Source: Polychytrium aggregatum (Eukaryota > Chytridiomycota > Chytridiomycetes > Polychytriales). Taken from it: a stretch of 64,000 nt of DNA. Under the pieces are notes generated by a model. The model was given only the letters and a program-made list of their open reading frames with translations, did no database searches and was not told where the DNA came from. Of the stretch, positions 51,196 to 62,298 are shown piece by piece. Position numbers and translations under genes: made by a program. Positions within the stretch are counted from its first letter, which is position 1; every line of letters starts with the position of its first letter. The stretch is taken from positions 434,001-498,000 of the forward strand of contig NW_026516226.1 of the NCBI RefSeq assembly GCF_025602895.1, in the 5' to 3' direction.

Positions 51196-51898
51196 CCGGC
51201 GATGAACGGATGACGAGCGGGTGATGAATGCGTGGAGGACCGCAGCCTTGGTCGGCGCTCTCATTCCCACTGGGCAGCCGAGCGCTGAAGGATCGGCCGA
51301 GCCGACGGCACGAGCGCGGAGCGTGTTTGTTGTGCAGCGCGGGCGCTGTGAATGTGTCGACAGTGACTGTGCGGGCTTGAGGTCTCCGCTGCAAACTGCC
51401 ACAAGAGTCAGCTGAATGTGTTGGACAAGCCGCGGGCGATCTGTGTGACCTGTGCGACACAGCACACGGCCTCCGCCGTGGTGTCTGTGTTGCGCCATGT
51501 GCTGCGGCCGTGCCACAGAGCGCGTCAAGCCACACCCCGCCCTGGACGCCACATACAGCGGCAATGCGGCCTGACAGCACAGCCTGGCACAGCGCAGCGT
51601 GACACAGCGCTGCTGCCGCCGTCAACGCACACACAACAACTGGCGTGTGGCCCCAACGATGCGCAGCCCCCGCCACATGTTTTGGCGCGGGCTTGCCAAA
51701 TCCAGCAAGTTGAGAAATACAGTTGGGGCGCACCATTCCTCTCATACTCGGCCGAGAACGGCCAAGCGGATCGTCATCTCGGTGCGTCTGTTCCCTGGAC
51801 AGCAGAGTGGGCGTTGGTCAGAGTCGTTCAGCCAGATCAATCAACATATTCAGTCCACACCGGCCGCGTGCAGTGCCCCGTTTCAATTCGGGCACGCT

Positions 51899-51975
51899 GA
51901 TATCACACTCATCGCCATTATCACACTCATCGCCGATATCACACTCGTCGCTGATATCACACTCGTCGCCCTCAC
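51899..51975. repeat. 18-bp ATCACACTCGTCGC repeat next to TMEM17 start
   Basis: Four units of about 17-18 bp with the core ATCACACTC(A/G)TCGC. The array ends just before the ATG at 51994, so it is in the 5' UTR or core promoter. Confidence 0.85.
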
Positions 51976-51993
51976 CACATCCGTCGCGCATCA

Positions 51994-52892
51994 ATGGAGA
52001 GCTACGAGTTCATCCAGAAAAAGTTCTCCAGCACCCTCGACAGAGCCGCGCAGTGGGTCTTCCCGCTCTATAAAGGGCGCATCACGCCGCTGAATCCCGC
52101 AAGGTTCCTTGGTAAGCAACCAGGGCACTGACAGCCGTCGTGAGAAACTGGCTGCAACGACGGTCAGCAATGCATGTCCACAGGCCACAGATGCACATCA
52201 TCTCCATGACTGAATGCTTAGGCTGTTCCTCCCACACGGATCGATCGATCGATTCCATCCACAGCTGCCCAGATCAACTCCAGCCTGTCCCTGCAAGTTA
52301 TCCTCTCCTTCAATCTGTACCTCTTCCCGGTCTGGTTCATTGGCATGATATCCGTTCTCAGCTGGAAGATCGACTCCTTCCAGCTCGACATCTTTCACCA
52401 TGCTCTCATGGTCGCCCTGGCCTCGATTTTCATCGTGCTCGAGCCCGTCCGCATCTTCATGGGCTTCACCGGCAATCTGAAGGAGCGCGTAAGTGCCCTG
52501 TCCTTACGTTTATGCTTGATTCGGGTGAGGCCACAGATACACCGAGCATGGCTGGAGCCGATGTACTCTAACAAATCGACACACACACCCAGGTTCCAGA
52601 TCTGTGTGGCTCGTTCATGCTGTCGACATTCCCCCAGTTGCCGATCCTGCTGTATTTTTGCGGGCTCCAGTCGCTCACGGCCTCCGGATTTACTCTGCCG
52701 TTCGAGTTTGCTCTCAATTTCGTCTATGCCCTCGTGCTGATTCCGCAGATCCTCATCGGATACAGGGCTGCAAAACATATTGTCGATATCCAGGCCGCTC
52801 GCTTTGTCGTTGGTGTTGGAGAGCTCCGCTCGGGATTCGATGATATCGCCTTGGCAGCGGAGCCAGATCATGGCAAGGCAAAGGCCGAGTAA
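51994..52892 (+). CDS. TMEM17: TMEM17-like ciliary transition-zone membrane protein
   Basis: Small polytopic protein of the tectonic/MKS module at the ciliary gate. Exons 51994-52111, 52265-52488 and 52593-52892; 213 residues. After a polar N-terminus of about 45 residues there are four hydrophobic segments: SLQVILSFNLYLFPVWFIGM, HALMVALASIFIVLEPVRIF, a helix in FPQLPILLYFCGL, and FALNFVYALVLIPQILIGY. The loop FMGFTGNLKERVPDLCGSFM resembles the G-Y-x-GNL-x-E-K-V-P-E-L-x-G-F signature between helices 2 and 3 of TMEM17/TMEM216/TMEM80. FNLYLFPVW matches the TMEM17 helix 1. The tail is short and charged. Phase and length fit. TMEM216 or TMEM80 are less likely alternatives. Confidence 0.85.
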
Positions 52893-53125
52893 CAAGATCA
52901 TCCTATTCAGACACTCGTTTGCCCCATGAACCCATCCGACGCCCGTCCGCGGTATCCATCTGTGTTCTTCGGAAATGTTCAAGGGTCAGGCCCTCATGGC
53001 GTATTCCACATGGATGTCTGTGGTGCGAAGCGCCAAAACCCATGTCTTGATCTCCTGCCCAGCCATTCGCACCGCTTCCCTCTCCCTTCACCACCTCACT
53101 TGGTCGATCAACCCAAACATCCGTC

Positions 53126-54781
53126 ATGGACATCCTGGTGTTTTTGAACATCCATCCGTTTACGCTCGTTCCGGCGCTTCAGTCGCCCCCGCAGCCCCTT
53201 CAATCCGGCCCAGTCACCGTGCCAACCGACGATCCAGACTTTCCAGCCAACCCATCCAGCCCCGATGGACACTCATTCACCGAGGCAGATGCAGACGCAG
53301 ACGCAGACGTTTCCGGCAGCCTGTGCGATCTCCGTTGCACCGAACCGACACCGCTTGTTCCCAGGCGGCTCTTTACCGGAACGGCTTCATTCTCCACCGC
53401 AACCCGAGAGGAGATGCGTTTTGGACCCAAGCTGTTGCGAGACCTCCAGGTTTCTGCTTTTGCAGGCTGCTGGAACGGTGACCACACGGTGCTGTTTCAC
53501 TTCCAGGTGGCTCCTCTGGCGATTGTGGCCGTCGATCTGGCTAGCATTGAAAGAGTTGTGATCCCGCATCCCGACGATCCGCACCCTTCGCTGCAGTGGA
53601 TCTTTGGCCACGTTGTTCTCGAGTTTCGGCCGCAATCTGCAGCAGCCCTTTCGACCCGCAGCCAAGCCTCGACCTTGAACAGGTAATGCTTCGTCCCGCT
53701 GTGTCTCTAGTGCAATATTGCTTGATTATGCATAACTTTCACTTGCGTCTATCGAATGTGTGATGTCCGGTGGGCGGCCGATCCTGTGATTACTTGCCTC
53801 ACCCGTCGTGCATTCCTCTGCAACCCAACCGCTCGACTCTCCAGATTCACCCATCAAGTGTTTGTGTGGATCGACGAAGGGAGAACGTCAAAGGCGCCTC
53901 TGCCTAAGACTCAAATGATCCGGCATCGGCTCTTTCGGACCACAAGCTCATCCAGCCCCCAGGAACCGCACGATATACCGACCCGAGACGAAGCAGGCCA
54001 GGTCGACGCATTTGAACGTTTTGGCAGAGCTCTCCGGGACACTGACTGGAAATCTTCGGCCTCAATCGATCGACTGGCGAGCCGAATCGATCCTCTCGTA
54101 AGTCTGGCAAGACGATGCTCTATCCGATCAACCCTCGGCGATCCAGCCTCACTGCTATCCACTCGCAGTCAGTAATTGGCCTCGCCTCTCACAGTCCAGG
54201 ACGCTTCAAAGACACTCTCAATGGCGGCAGACGATCCGATTCCGCGAGCAAGACCAGGACGCTCGTGCCAAGAAAAAAGTGAGCCCATCCGTTTCAATTG
54301 GCGACGGTCGATGCGGGGTGTGTCCGAACTGTGTCGTTTTACTGCTGACCATTCCATGCAACGATGCCGCCTTCGCATTTGCATTTACATTTACATTTAC
54401 ATTTGCATTTGCACTTGCATTTTCATTTGCTTTCCTGCGTATCGCTGCGATCGACGCATCTCTCTCCTTCTCCCCCACCACTTGTCAGTTGCTACTCCGG
54501 TCCCGCATGGACGAGTTCCTCAAGAGCTGGAAGCCACCGTCAGGAGCAACATTGGCCAACCCAAGCCCGACAGACCTCGCTCAGTCACTCGACGGCCTGC
54601 TCTCTGAGGTGAGCTACCCTCCTTCGCTATCGATGGCTTTGAGCTACTATGGATGACCCTCCATCTACCGTGCAGTTCAATATATGTGGGCGAGTGATTC
54701 GCCAAGAAGCTGACGACAACTGATGGACAGATGAACAGGCTCTACGACGATGAAGTTACGGCAGCCCTTGATCGGATATAG
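53126..54781 (+). CDS. unknown conserved-looking protein
   Basis: Not recognised. Five exons with consistent phases: 53126-53682, 53845-54097, 54195-54278, 54489-54608, 54731-54781; 354 residues. The N-terminal half looks like a compact beta-rich domain (MDILVFLNIHPFTLVPAL, LQVSAFAGCWNGDHTVLFHF, LQWIFGHVVLEFRP, FTHQVFVWIDEGR), interrupted by an Asp/Ala-repeat loop around residue 55. The C-terminal half is helical and basic (RTLQRHSQWRQTIRFREQD, MDEFLKSWKP, LLSEMNRLYDDEVTAALD). It starts 233 bp after TMEM17 on the same strand. No membrane segment or signal peptide is present. Splice sites are canonical GT-AG. A role in cilia is only a guess from its neighbour. Confidence 0.65.
54372..54432. 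repeat. ATTTGC/ATTTAC hexamer repeat
   Basis: About ten hexamer units alternating ATTTGC and ATTTAC with a few variants, inside intron 3 of the unknown gene, upstream of the acceptor at 54488. Confidence 0.9.
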
Positions 54782-55208
54782 ACTCCAGGATGAGCAGTGC
54801 ATGCAGTGCGTAGAAAGCAGACACAGGATACTGCCTCACACATCTCCCCATTCCAATTAAGCTTATTGTATTATCGGATGCGCTGTCTGAGTCAATGACA
54901 CAGCCGCTCGGTCTAATGTCTTGGCGCCTATTCATCTCTCTGAGGCGAATGTTTTGGTAGTTCCCTGAGGTGAGCCATATGCAAGCAGCCCGTCTCGTTT
55001 CATCACCATTAGAATACGAAAGCGGAATGAAGTGTCCACCGGCGCAGTAGAATTAAGTGAGGTGGAGGAGGCGGAAACGAAAGAGAAGAGGAGGAAAGCT
55101 GGTGCGAGATTCTCGACAGTCGAGCCAGATAGAAGGAAGGAGCTTCGACTGGTTGTTGCCAGGCTCGAGATTCCACTGCGATTGACTTGTTGATGCCGTC
55201 GCGATGGT
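54782..55208. other. convergent 3' region, unknown gene and M13 peptidase
   Basis: 3' flanks of two convergent genes, relatively AT-rich at 54840-54880. Nothing else was seen. Confidence 0.55.
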
Positions 55209-58200
55209 CTACCAGATCACACACTGCTTTGGCGTTGCCGACGACGGAGTCGCTCGACAGCCGAATGCTGTCTGGAACTCTTCTGAATTGGCGACGACGC
55301 CATTGACACGGAATCGCCCGGGAGCATGAGGATCCGTGCGAGCCTGTGTCCAAGCATTGTCGTCGAGTCAAGTCAGCTGGCACTGTCCGGCGCAAGTGCG
55401 AACGAGCCGAGAGCAACGCATCCCGATCTGTAGATAAATTGCGCTATCCATCGTCCGCATCCGCTCACAGCAAAGGACTGCCGCCATGCACTTACAGCGT
55501 TGATCGCGTTGGCCGGCTGGATGTTGCCGCACCAGACTTGGCCAAAGTTGATGAAAAACAGCTGCTCTCTCGTCCAGCTTTCCATCCCAGGCAGCAACTG
55601 GTTGCGACTCAGCCCTCCGACGGACTCCAAGTCGGTCTGCCAGGCTTCAAAGGCTTGGTAAACACCGCCGTTGTCCGCCAGATTCTCGCCGAGAGTGAGC
55701 TTGCTAGATTTCGGAGAGAGAGAGAGAGAGAAAGAGAGTGTGTGAGAGAGAGGAGGCAGTGAGCGCAGAAACCAGCATGGCCGGTGAACTTGCTCATGTC
55801 CGTCCGCAGATGGTAGCTGCCACAGGGGTGTGTGGAAACATCATCACGGCCTGTCCCCAATCCCGCCTCTGCATCTCGTGCTTTCCATTCCATGAGCTCG
55901 ATGACATCGACAAATGGGCAGCCACAGCAGGCTTTGTCGACATACCCGTTAACTTGGGCAGTTTCGTTCCCAGGCCCACGAACAGTGTAGCGGCTGTACT
56001 GATCCACAAAGCACTGGGTCTTCTCCTCGAATCGCTGGGCTGTCTTGTTTGTCCACCAGTCCCTCAGCCTGCCTTGTGCATCGTATTGGCGGCTAGGAAA
56101 TCCAGGATAGTTGGGCGAACAAACACAATGCGGGGAATGGAGAGCGATGGTGTGAATATAGTGTGAGAGGTTGCTATGTACGTTACTGTACGCATTGCAT
56201 CCAACAAGAAAACGTCTGGGGCAATCTTGACTTGATAGAAAAGACGCTGAAAGCACAAACGACGCCCCCTCACCCAGAGTTATCAAAGGCGTGCGTCAGC
56301 TCGTGGCCGATAATCATGCCGATTCCGCCATAGTTGAGGTATTGTGGCGCCTGTCGGCTGTAGAACGGACTCTGGAGGATAGCTACAGGGAACCAAATGT
56401 GTGGCTGGAGTGAGCCGCAGAGCAGATGGCGACAGCCATGAAAGGGGCTCAAGTAATGCCCGATGGGCGGTGAAGACCGGCAGCATACCCGCAGGGAATA
56501 CAATCTCGTTCAGAGGAGGATTCTGGCAGATACAATTGCTCCGAGTGTTAGATCATGAACAGAAGCGTGCGATCGATGGCTGTCAGGCGCCGCGCGCAGT
56601 GCCATGCATGCTTCGGGGGACATCGCAGGACTCACGTAGTACTGTTGATGGACGGCACGTTCAAGCCATAATGGATCAGCAACGGCGGGGGTGGGCTCAG
56701 GTCAGATCATATACATCGGTTGGATCGAGGCACGGATTGCATTTTCGGTCGTCTAGTGCAATCTCGCAGCTGAGACTGCTGCCTCTTGTCCCTGTGCGAC
56801 ATGGCCGTTCAAGCAATGGCTATCTTCTACGACCCAGGCAGTCCTTACCGCATTCACCATCTGAGGAGTCATCTCCCACTCGCTTCGGTCCACGGGCTTG
56901 CGAATCTTGGCCATGTTCTGCGCCACAGCCCAAGCGTGGAAGTTACGGACGTTGGTGAGCCAGCCATCGGGAGTAGCCGATAGATTGGCGTACTTTTGGT
57001 AGAGCGCCTGCGGGTCCTGGATGAAATCAGGGTATCCAATTTTCTTGACCAGGGCGTAGGCCTGGACATCAAGCGGCGCGTGGTGTAAGTCGGCAGGCCA
57101 CGTTCATAAGAGCCAACGTGGCGCATAGTGCAGAGCCCTGACGGAGATGGGCCCGTGGGCAATCTTGGGTGGATAGACAACGGACCACCCAGCGGGTTAA
57201 AGCTCCGAGCGGCAAAGGCGCCCTCGGTCGGTGAGGATACCTTTTCAATGGCTTGGGCCCTGGTTTGTCCGTCGAGCCAGTCTATTTTGGGCAGTCGCTT
57301 GACAAACTGGTGCACGATTCCATCGATCATCTGGAGCACCTGCTGCTTGCTCGTTACTGAGTCAGAACCAAAAGCCATCATTGACAAGTCATCAGTTGGA
57401 CCCACAAGGACACATACACCATTGTCGTTTTTGCCTTGGCCATAGATATCTGGGGATAGCCGTGCTTGTCAACAAGCGCCAAAACAAATCAAAACTTACC
57501 ATCGAATCGCTTGTCGACGTACCACTTGCCGATGGCCTCTCCAACCATATAGTCCACTGTGCCCATACACATCTGGAACCTGGGCGGATCCTTTGGGCTG
57601 CGGAGACCGATCGAGATGAAAAAGTCCTTGAACAAATCTCGAACGGAGGGTGGCATGTTTCCGATGTAGGTAGAGACGTATTTCCTGGAATCGAGGATGA
57701 TGGGGAATTGAAGGTGAGCGAGGAGAGGGGCTCGGTCCAAAATTCGATGGGTGAGACGGCAAAGCCCAGTTTTGAGAGGACGGGGGCGGGTTGCGAAGGC
57801 TGGCTCACTCCACTCCACTTCACCCACCATAAAATGTAGTTCTGGACTGCTTCGGGTGGCGTGGCAGCCAGGACTTGTGTGAGATTCTTGAAATACGTCG
57901 GGGTCTCCACGATGACAGTCAGTGAATCGTTGATCAGAGTTTCGGGTTGCTCGGCTGAAAACATCTGCTGGAGATAGCTTGTCCACTGAATCGATGGCGA
58001 CAAGCTGGACAGCTCGGCAACGGTGTACACGTTGTAGAGTGCGCTTGGGTTTTGCAACTGATCTCTGAAATGAGGCCGTCCACAGCCAGAGCATCCGTGG
58101 TGGTGTGAGAGTGCGAGCGTAAAGGTCGCTCGATCTACCTGGTCTTGGACACCAAAAACTGATCCTGCAACATCGCGCCGCAGACCATCCCGGTCTGAGT

Positions 58201-59796
58201 AGATGGCGAGTGGCAAGGTACTCACGGAGGCAGAGAGATTTGGGCTAGTTGGGTCTCGAACTGCACGATGCCGGCAGCAACTTGGTTCCAGTTTGAGCCA
58301 GCATCGATGACGCCTGAGAATAGCAAAGGAAGACCCTGCGCCAAACTTGACTGAAACAAGTCAATGTACTTTGGGTCTCTGTAGTACTCCACGGATGGCA
58401 GAGTGAGGCCATCCTGGGCAAGTCCAATGACGTATCGGCTTGGGTCCTTGGAGTCAATCTGGACAGTCATTCCAAAGAGGGCATCAACACCTCCCTGATG
58501 TGTCTGTGTGATTGCAGCTGTGAGCCTTTGTGGATCGGATTGCTGACTGCCTGGAGCCGAGATCGGAAACGCCAAGGCCGCATACTGGAGCAGCTGAACC
58601 AAAGGGGTCTTGTCCAGCTCAGCGATGCGGGTGGTGTTCATGCAGCTGTTGTACATGGCCGAGACTTTCTGGAAGGTTGCATTATTGTAGTCGATACGAG
58701 TTACTGGGTCGATCTGAGTCGGACCCGGATACGGCGACGACAAGATCTGCTTCAGGTCCTCCTGAGACTCTTCATACAGGAATGTGAAAGTCCCGATGCT
58801 CTTCTTGTCGTCGGGAATGGGGTGGGTCCGAATCCATCCTCCACTGCAGCGACCGATGTGTCGTTGTGCCGATGTGGAAGGGGGAAGAGATGGTTTGGAT
58901 ATGCATTGTTGTTTTGGAACAGAGGCGGTCATCGGCGAGTCAGTTCGTCATGCAATGCGGAATGCGGTTCGACATACACAAGGCACACACAGTCGGCAGT
59001 GCTTGAGGAGGCTTCTTCTCCTCTCTACGACCACTTACCAGCTGTACTCGTAAAAGTTCTATTCACAGATGGGAATCAGCTGAGACATTCAGAACCATAG
59101 ACACATTTCGCCGTCGGCTTTTCCGCTTGCATCGCGGCGGCTGGAGGGTTTCCTACCTGGCAGGGATCGACTGAGGTGTTCAAGGCACCCAAGATGCGAG
59201 CAGCAGCCATGACACATTCAGGGGTTTTGCAACGGCTTGACTCGAGCTGATCCTGAAACATTCCATTGAGCAGCAAGATGGATGGCAAGTTAGTCCACAA
59301 TGTCGACGACTGTTCATCGCTGCGATGCGATGAGCTGGATGTGCCGGATGTGCTGGATTGATGATAGCGAGGTGGCATTGACCCATGCGCAGGTCGTCGA
59401 TGCGGGGACCTGGGTGGCTCTTACCGCTTCAAGCGACCGGTTGCGCCAGCCGGCAGTATAGCCCAGGATGCCGGTGAGCAATGTCAGCGTCGTCACGATA
59501 AGCCAGGCGATGACATGCGCCTTGGAAAACGAGTCCAAGATTGACAGTTCGTTGCAGCCCTCCAGACCAAGCGCCTTCCACCAGGCCTCCAGACGAGCGA
59601 CGAGCATGTTAGTGCCTAGCTGGCGTGGACGGACGCTGGTGGGCGTCGCCTCGGAGGTCACCAAGGGAGCCTCCTCCTCGGTGTGGAGGTTTTCGAGGTC
59701 ATCGTTGTGGATGGACGACCGATAGGTGCTTGGGCTCATGAAGGGGTTCTGCTCCCTGGGCACAGAGGGCTTTCGGCGCTGCGAGGGATTCGACAT
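55209..59796 (-). CDS. M13 (neprilysin/ECE) family zinc metallopeptidase
   Basis: Type II membrane ectopeptidase. Start ATG 59796; about 90 cytosolic residues, then the anchor [22 protein letters not shown]. The ectodomain begins [18 protein letters not shown]...SVDPC, continues [21 protein letters not shown] and [13 protein letters not shown] (58930-58640), and later [22 protein letters not shown] (57585-57515). The catalytic exon (about 56400-56282) has [14 protein letters not shown], the HExxH zinc site, preceded by YYDP and FPAGILQSPF. The third ligand exon (about 55705-55500) has [21 protein letters not shown] (E-x3-D). The last exon reads [20 protein letters not shown], ending KQCVIW with stop TAG at 55211-55209, the family C-terminal CxxW form. 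One acceptor (before 55704) follows a long CT tract. Many short introns; middle borders are approximate. M13 peptidases cleave small peptides. Confidence 0.93.
55710..55755. repeat. GA/CT-rich tract at splice acceptor
   Basis: Nearly pure GA repeat on the plus strand. On the coding (minus) strand it is a CT tract of about 40 nt before the acceptor of the M13 exon that carries the third zinc ligand. Confidence 0.85.
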
Positions 59797-60295
59797 TGGG
59801 GCGCAGACGCTCTGTGGACGACCGGTTGGATGGGTCAGTCCGAGGTGAAGAGCGGCAAGAAAAGCTGAGGGTCGCTCCGGCGCGGGGTTGAGCTGTCGCC
59901 GGCCGTCGCTCCAGGGGAGGGGATGACGACTGGGTTTGTGGCAAGGCGCTGCCGCAATTTGGAGAGACTGCCAATCACCTGCTGGTCGTATCAAGAATGA
60001 CGACAGGCCCGGTCGGACTGCTGTATGGCAGAGGGCGGGATCGACGACACGGGCGAAAGAGAATGAGGCGAGTCGTCCCTGTCGATGCGATAAGCAGGAG
60101 GGGCCGTCCGCTCAACGATGCCAAGCGGCCTGAGCGAGACCAGTGTCTGGGAGAGAATGCCGGGGTTGGAGAAGCACCAGGGCGAGGAATGGAGAAAGCA
60201 GATATATTGTGGTCGAGAGCAAGTGCATGTGGTCGATAGCAAGTGCTGGCACATCCAATTCGCAGCGATTCGTCGATTCCTCGCAATCGGCAGGC
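59797..60295. other. intergenic region, AIM24-like 3' end to M13 5' end
   Basis: Promoter of the M13 gene and 3' flank of the AIM24-like gene, both minus strand. No motif or repeat beyond a short GTGGTCGAGAGCAAGT/GTGGTCGATAGCAAGT duplication near 60211-60245. Confidence 0.55.
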
Positions 60296-61309
60296 TCACA
60301 TTGGCCCGTGCTTGGCTGCCTGCACAAAAACCTTGCCAGGGCCCGTGAAGGAAACACCAAAACCATCTTTGCCGCGGCTCAGGTTGACGACCTCGACTCG
60401 GATGCCGTCGGGAATGGCGGCAATGTGTGAGTTCTCGACGACAAAGTGCTCGTTTGCAGCCAGAGTGAGGGTGAGCAGGCCGCCGATCGCCGCCAGGAAG
60501 ACCACGCCCTTGCCCGAGCACTCGACAAACGAGCCCATGCCGACAGAGAACATGCCTGCAGGCTCCACGACGACGCCATCCGTGCACGCCAGGAACGAGG
60601 TCTTGTGGAAAATGTAGGTGCCTTCGATATACATGCAGCGGATTTCGGCCAGCGGGTGGGCGCAGATGAAGACCTCGACGGGATTCTCGGTGGGGTTGGA
60701 GAGCGTCTCCATGCTGACCTGGGCACCCACGACGGTGGAGCTGCTTAGCAGATCATCGTTGGACGAGAAGGTGGCCCGGGACTTGTGGCGATGGATGGAT
60801 GGATTCAGAGCTTGGATGGCCTGTGGACGGACGCTGAACGAAGCGGCGCCATTCAGGTGGACCTGCAGTACACTTGCACGCAGCTGGATGATTTGCTGTT
60901 GGTTTCAAGGCGTGGGAAAGTTGGAGCCGGGTGACGATGAGGGAGCAATAGAACGTCAGACGCATTTCATGGCTGCAAAGCGGGGCTCAAGGCATCCCAG
61001 GCCACGAGCGCGACCAAGACAATTGATTTCTGCGCGTTCCCTGGGAGCTGACACGAATCTACAGACGACCGGATGTCCTGACAGGGTGCACGCCGGATTG
61101 AAGTGAGGTATGCGAGCCAAAGCAATCTGCTGTGCAGCAAACGACATGACTGCAAGACAGAGTCGCGTTACATATTGTATCTTCTCGTATGTGCCAGACA
61201 CGGGCAGGAAGGCGCCTGAGTTGAGGGACGAGGGAAAGGCTGTCGGGACAGGCGAGGCGACCTTGATGTAGGTTGCGGGCACGAGGTTGGAGGCCGATTT
61301 GCCCGACAT
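60296..61309 (-). CDS. AIM24/DUF124-like protein
   Basis: Two exons, 61309-61172 and 60862-60296 (phase 0), 234 residues. The AIM24 superfamily is a beta-rich double-psi fold; yeast Aim24 is a mitochondrial inner-membrane protein that supports cristae organisation, while bacterial members have no settled role. Support: the string of short beta-type segments with internal repeats, GMFSVGMGSFVECSGKGVVFLAAIGG, HFVVENSHIAAIP, and GPGKVFVQAAKHGPM at the end, which resembles the G-x-G-x-V-x-L-Q end of the family. No obvious mitochondrial presequence is present (MSGKSASNLVPATYIKVASP). Residues before the fold are low in motif content. The assignment rests on pattern only. Confidence 0.75.
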
Positions 61310-61709
61310 GGATTACGGGAATGGATTCGAGGAAAAGGCACGCGCGGTCGAGCTGAAAGACGGGGCGGAAGACGATAGTCCCGGTTGGAGGGAGGGAGGA
61401 GGGGGTGGGAAACGCCGGAAGCAAACGAGATGAGCGGGAGGAAGGCGCCAATGCTGGGTCTGTGCGAAAATGAAGCTGTGGACCCGAACAGCCCAGGGGT
61501 GGATGCGGATTGGCTCTGGTGTGCATTTCGGCGACAGGAACGGGCCCCACTGGTCGGTTTTCAGAGGGCTGCTCATCAATCAGAGAGCCGCCGGTACTTG
61601 GTGTGGGGCACGCCGATGCTCGTCAAAGCTGGATATGGCAGCGCATAGACGGCAGCGCAGAGTAGTGCATCGGAAATGCACTGCGCATTATGCGGATAGT
61701 TGCTGTCGG

Positions 61710-61812
61710 TGGTTGATATCGGTGGTTGATATCGGTGGTGATATCGATGGCTGATGTCGATGGCTGATGTCGATGGCTGATGTCGATGGCGATGTCGATG
61801 TCGGTGGTTGGC
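61710..61812. repeat. 12-13-bp GATATCGGTGG/GATGTCGATGG array
   Basis: About eight imperfect units; the first part uses GATATCGGTGGTT and the second GATGTCGATGGCT. Most units contain GAT(A/G)TCG. Confidence 0.85.
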
Positions 61813-61909
61813 GTTTGTCGTGGGCCAATCCATATTTCCATTTATGTCCAACTCAGATCCGCCCCGGAAGAAAACGCCGAGAAGAGGCGAGACAAGGCGA
61901 GAGCCAGCG

Positions 61910-61968
61910 GGGCGCATCCGAGAGTGCCCGAGAGCGTCCGAGAGCGTCCGAGAGCGCGCGAGAACGTC
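61910..61968. repeat. 10-bp GAGAGCGTCC repeat
   Basis: About five units with a 10-bp period (GAGAGTGCCC, GAGAGCGTCC twice, GAGAGCGCGC, GAGAACGTCC), some 330 bp upstream of the Nup53-like start. Confidence 0.85.
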
Positions 61969-62298
61969 CCTCGGCGAGATCTGCGTCGTCGACGACAAAC
62001 TGTCCCTCTCCGCGGCCGCTGCGGCTCTGTCGCTCATCGCTCTTCATCTCCCGCAGGCCGATCTTGCGATCTATTCCCTGCAACTCCCCGTCTGGACGCA
62101 CACAACATAGACAAGCCCGCCGCTTGGCCACCCCCCCGGAGCTCGGCTTTCGTTTCCACTGGCACCTCTCATCTCGGCCGAGTCGCTACCTGATCGCCAA
62201 CGCGAATCGCAACCCAGCCATTTGCTCCAGTCATTGTCGCCAGCGACACCACATCTTTCCGTCCAGACTTGATCATTGCCGTCGTCACACTCGGCGCC

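Larger units (their letters stand above)
50879..51993. promoter_or_regulatory. divergent promoter region, NIPA-like and TMEM17
   Basis: 1.1-kb divergent 5' region. A GGACGAGCG array (51127-51195) lies on the NIPA side and an 18-bp ATCACACTCGTCGC array (51899-51975) ends 18 bp before the TMEM17 start. The minus-strand ORF that extends upstream of the NIPA start (to 51745) is His/Arg/Ser-rich and is probably 5' UTR or promoter. Confidence 0.6.
61310..62298. promoter_or_regulatory. divergent promoter region, AIM24-like and Nup53-like
   Basis: 1-kb divergent 5' region with two arrays: a GATATCGGTGGTT/GATGTCGATGGCT array (about 61710-61812) and a 10-bp GAGAGCGTCC array (61910-61968). Open frames here are repeat translations. 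Confidence 0.6.

Noticed and set aside
49844-51745. NIPA frame extended upstream to 51745
   Set aside because: The ATG at 50878 starts a good signal peptide; the upstream part is His/Ser/Arg-rich and covers a repeat array.
51899-51975. CRISPR-like array
   Set aside because: Units are directly contiguous without unique spacers, in a eukaryotic promoter.
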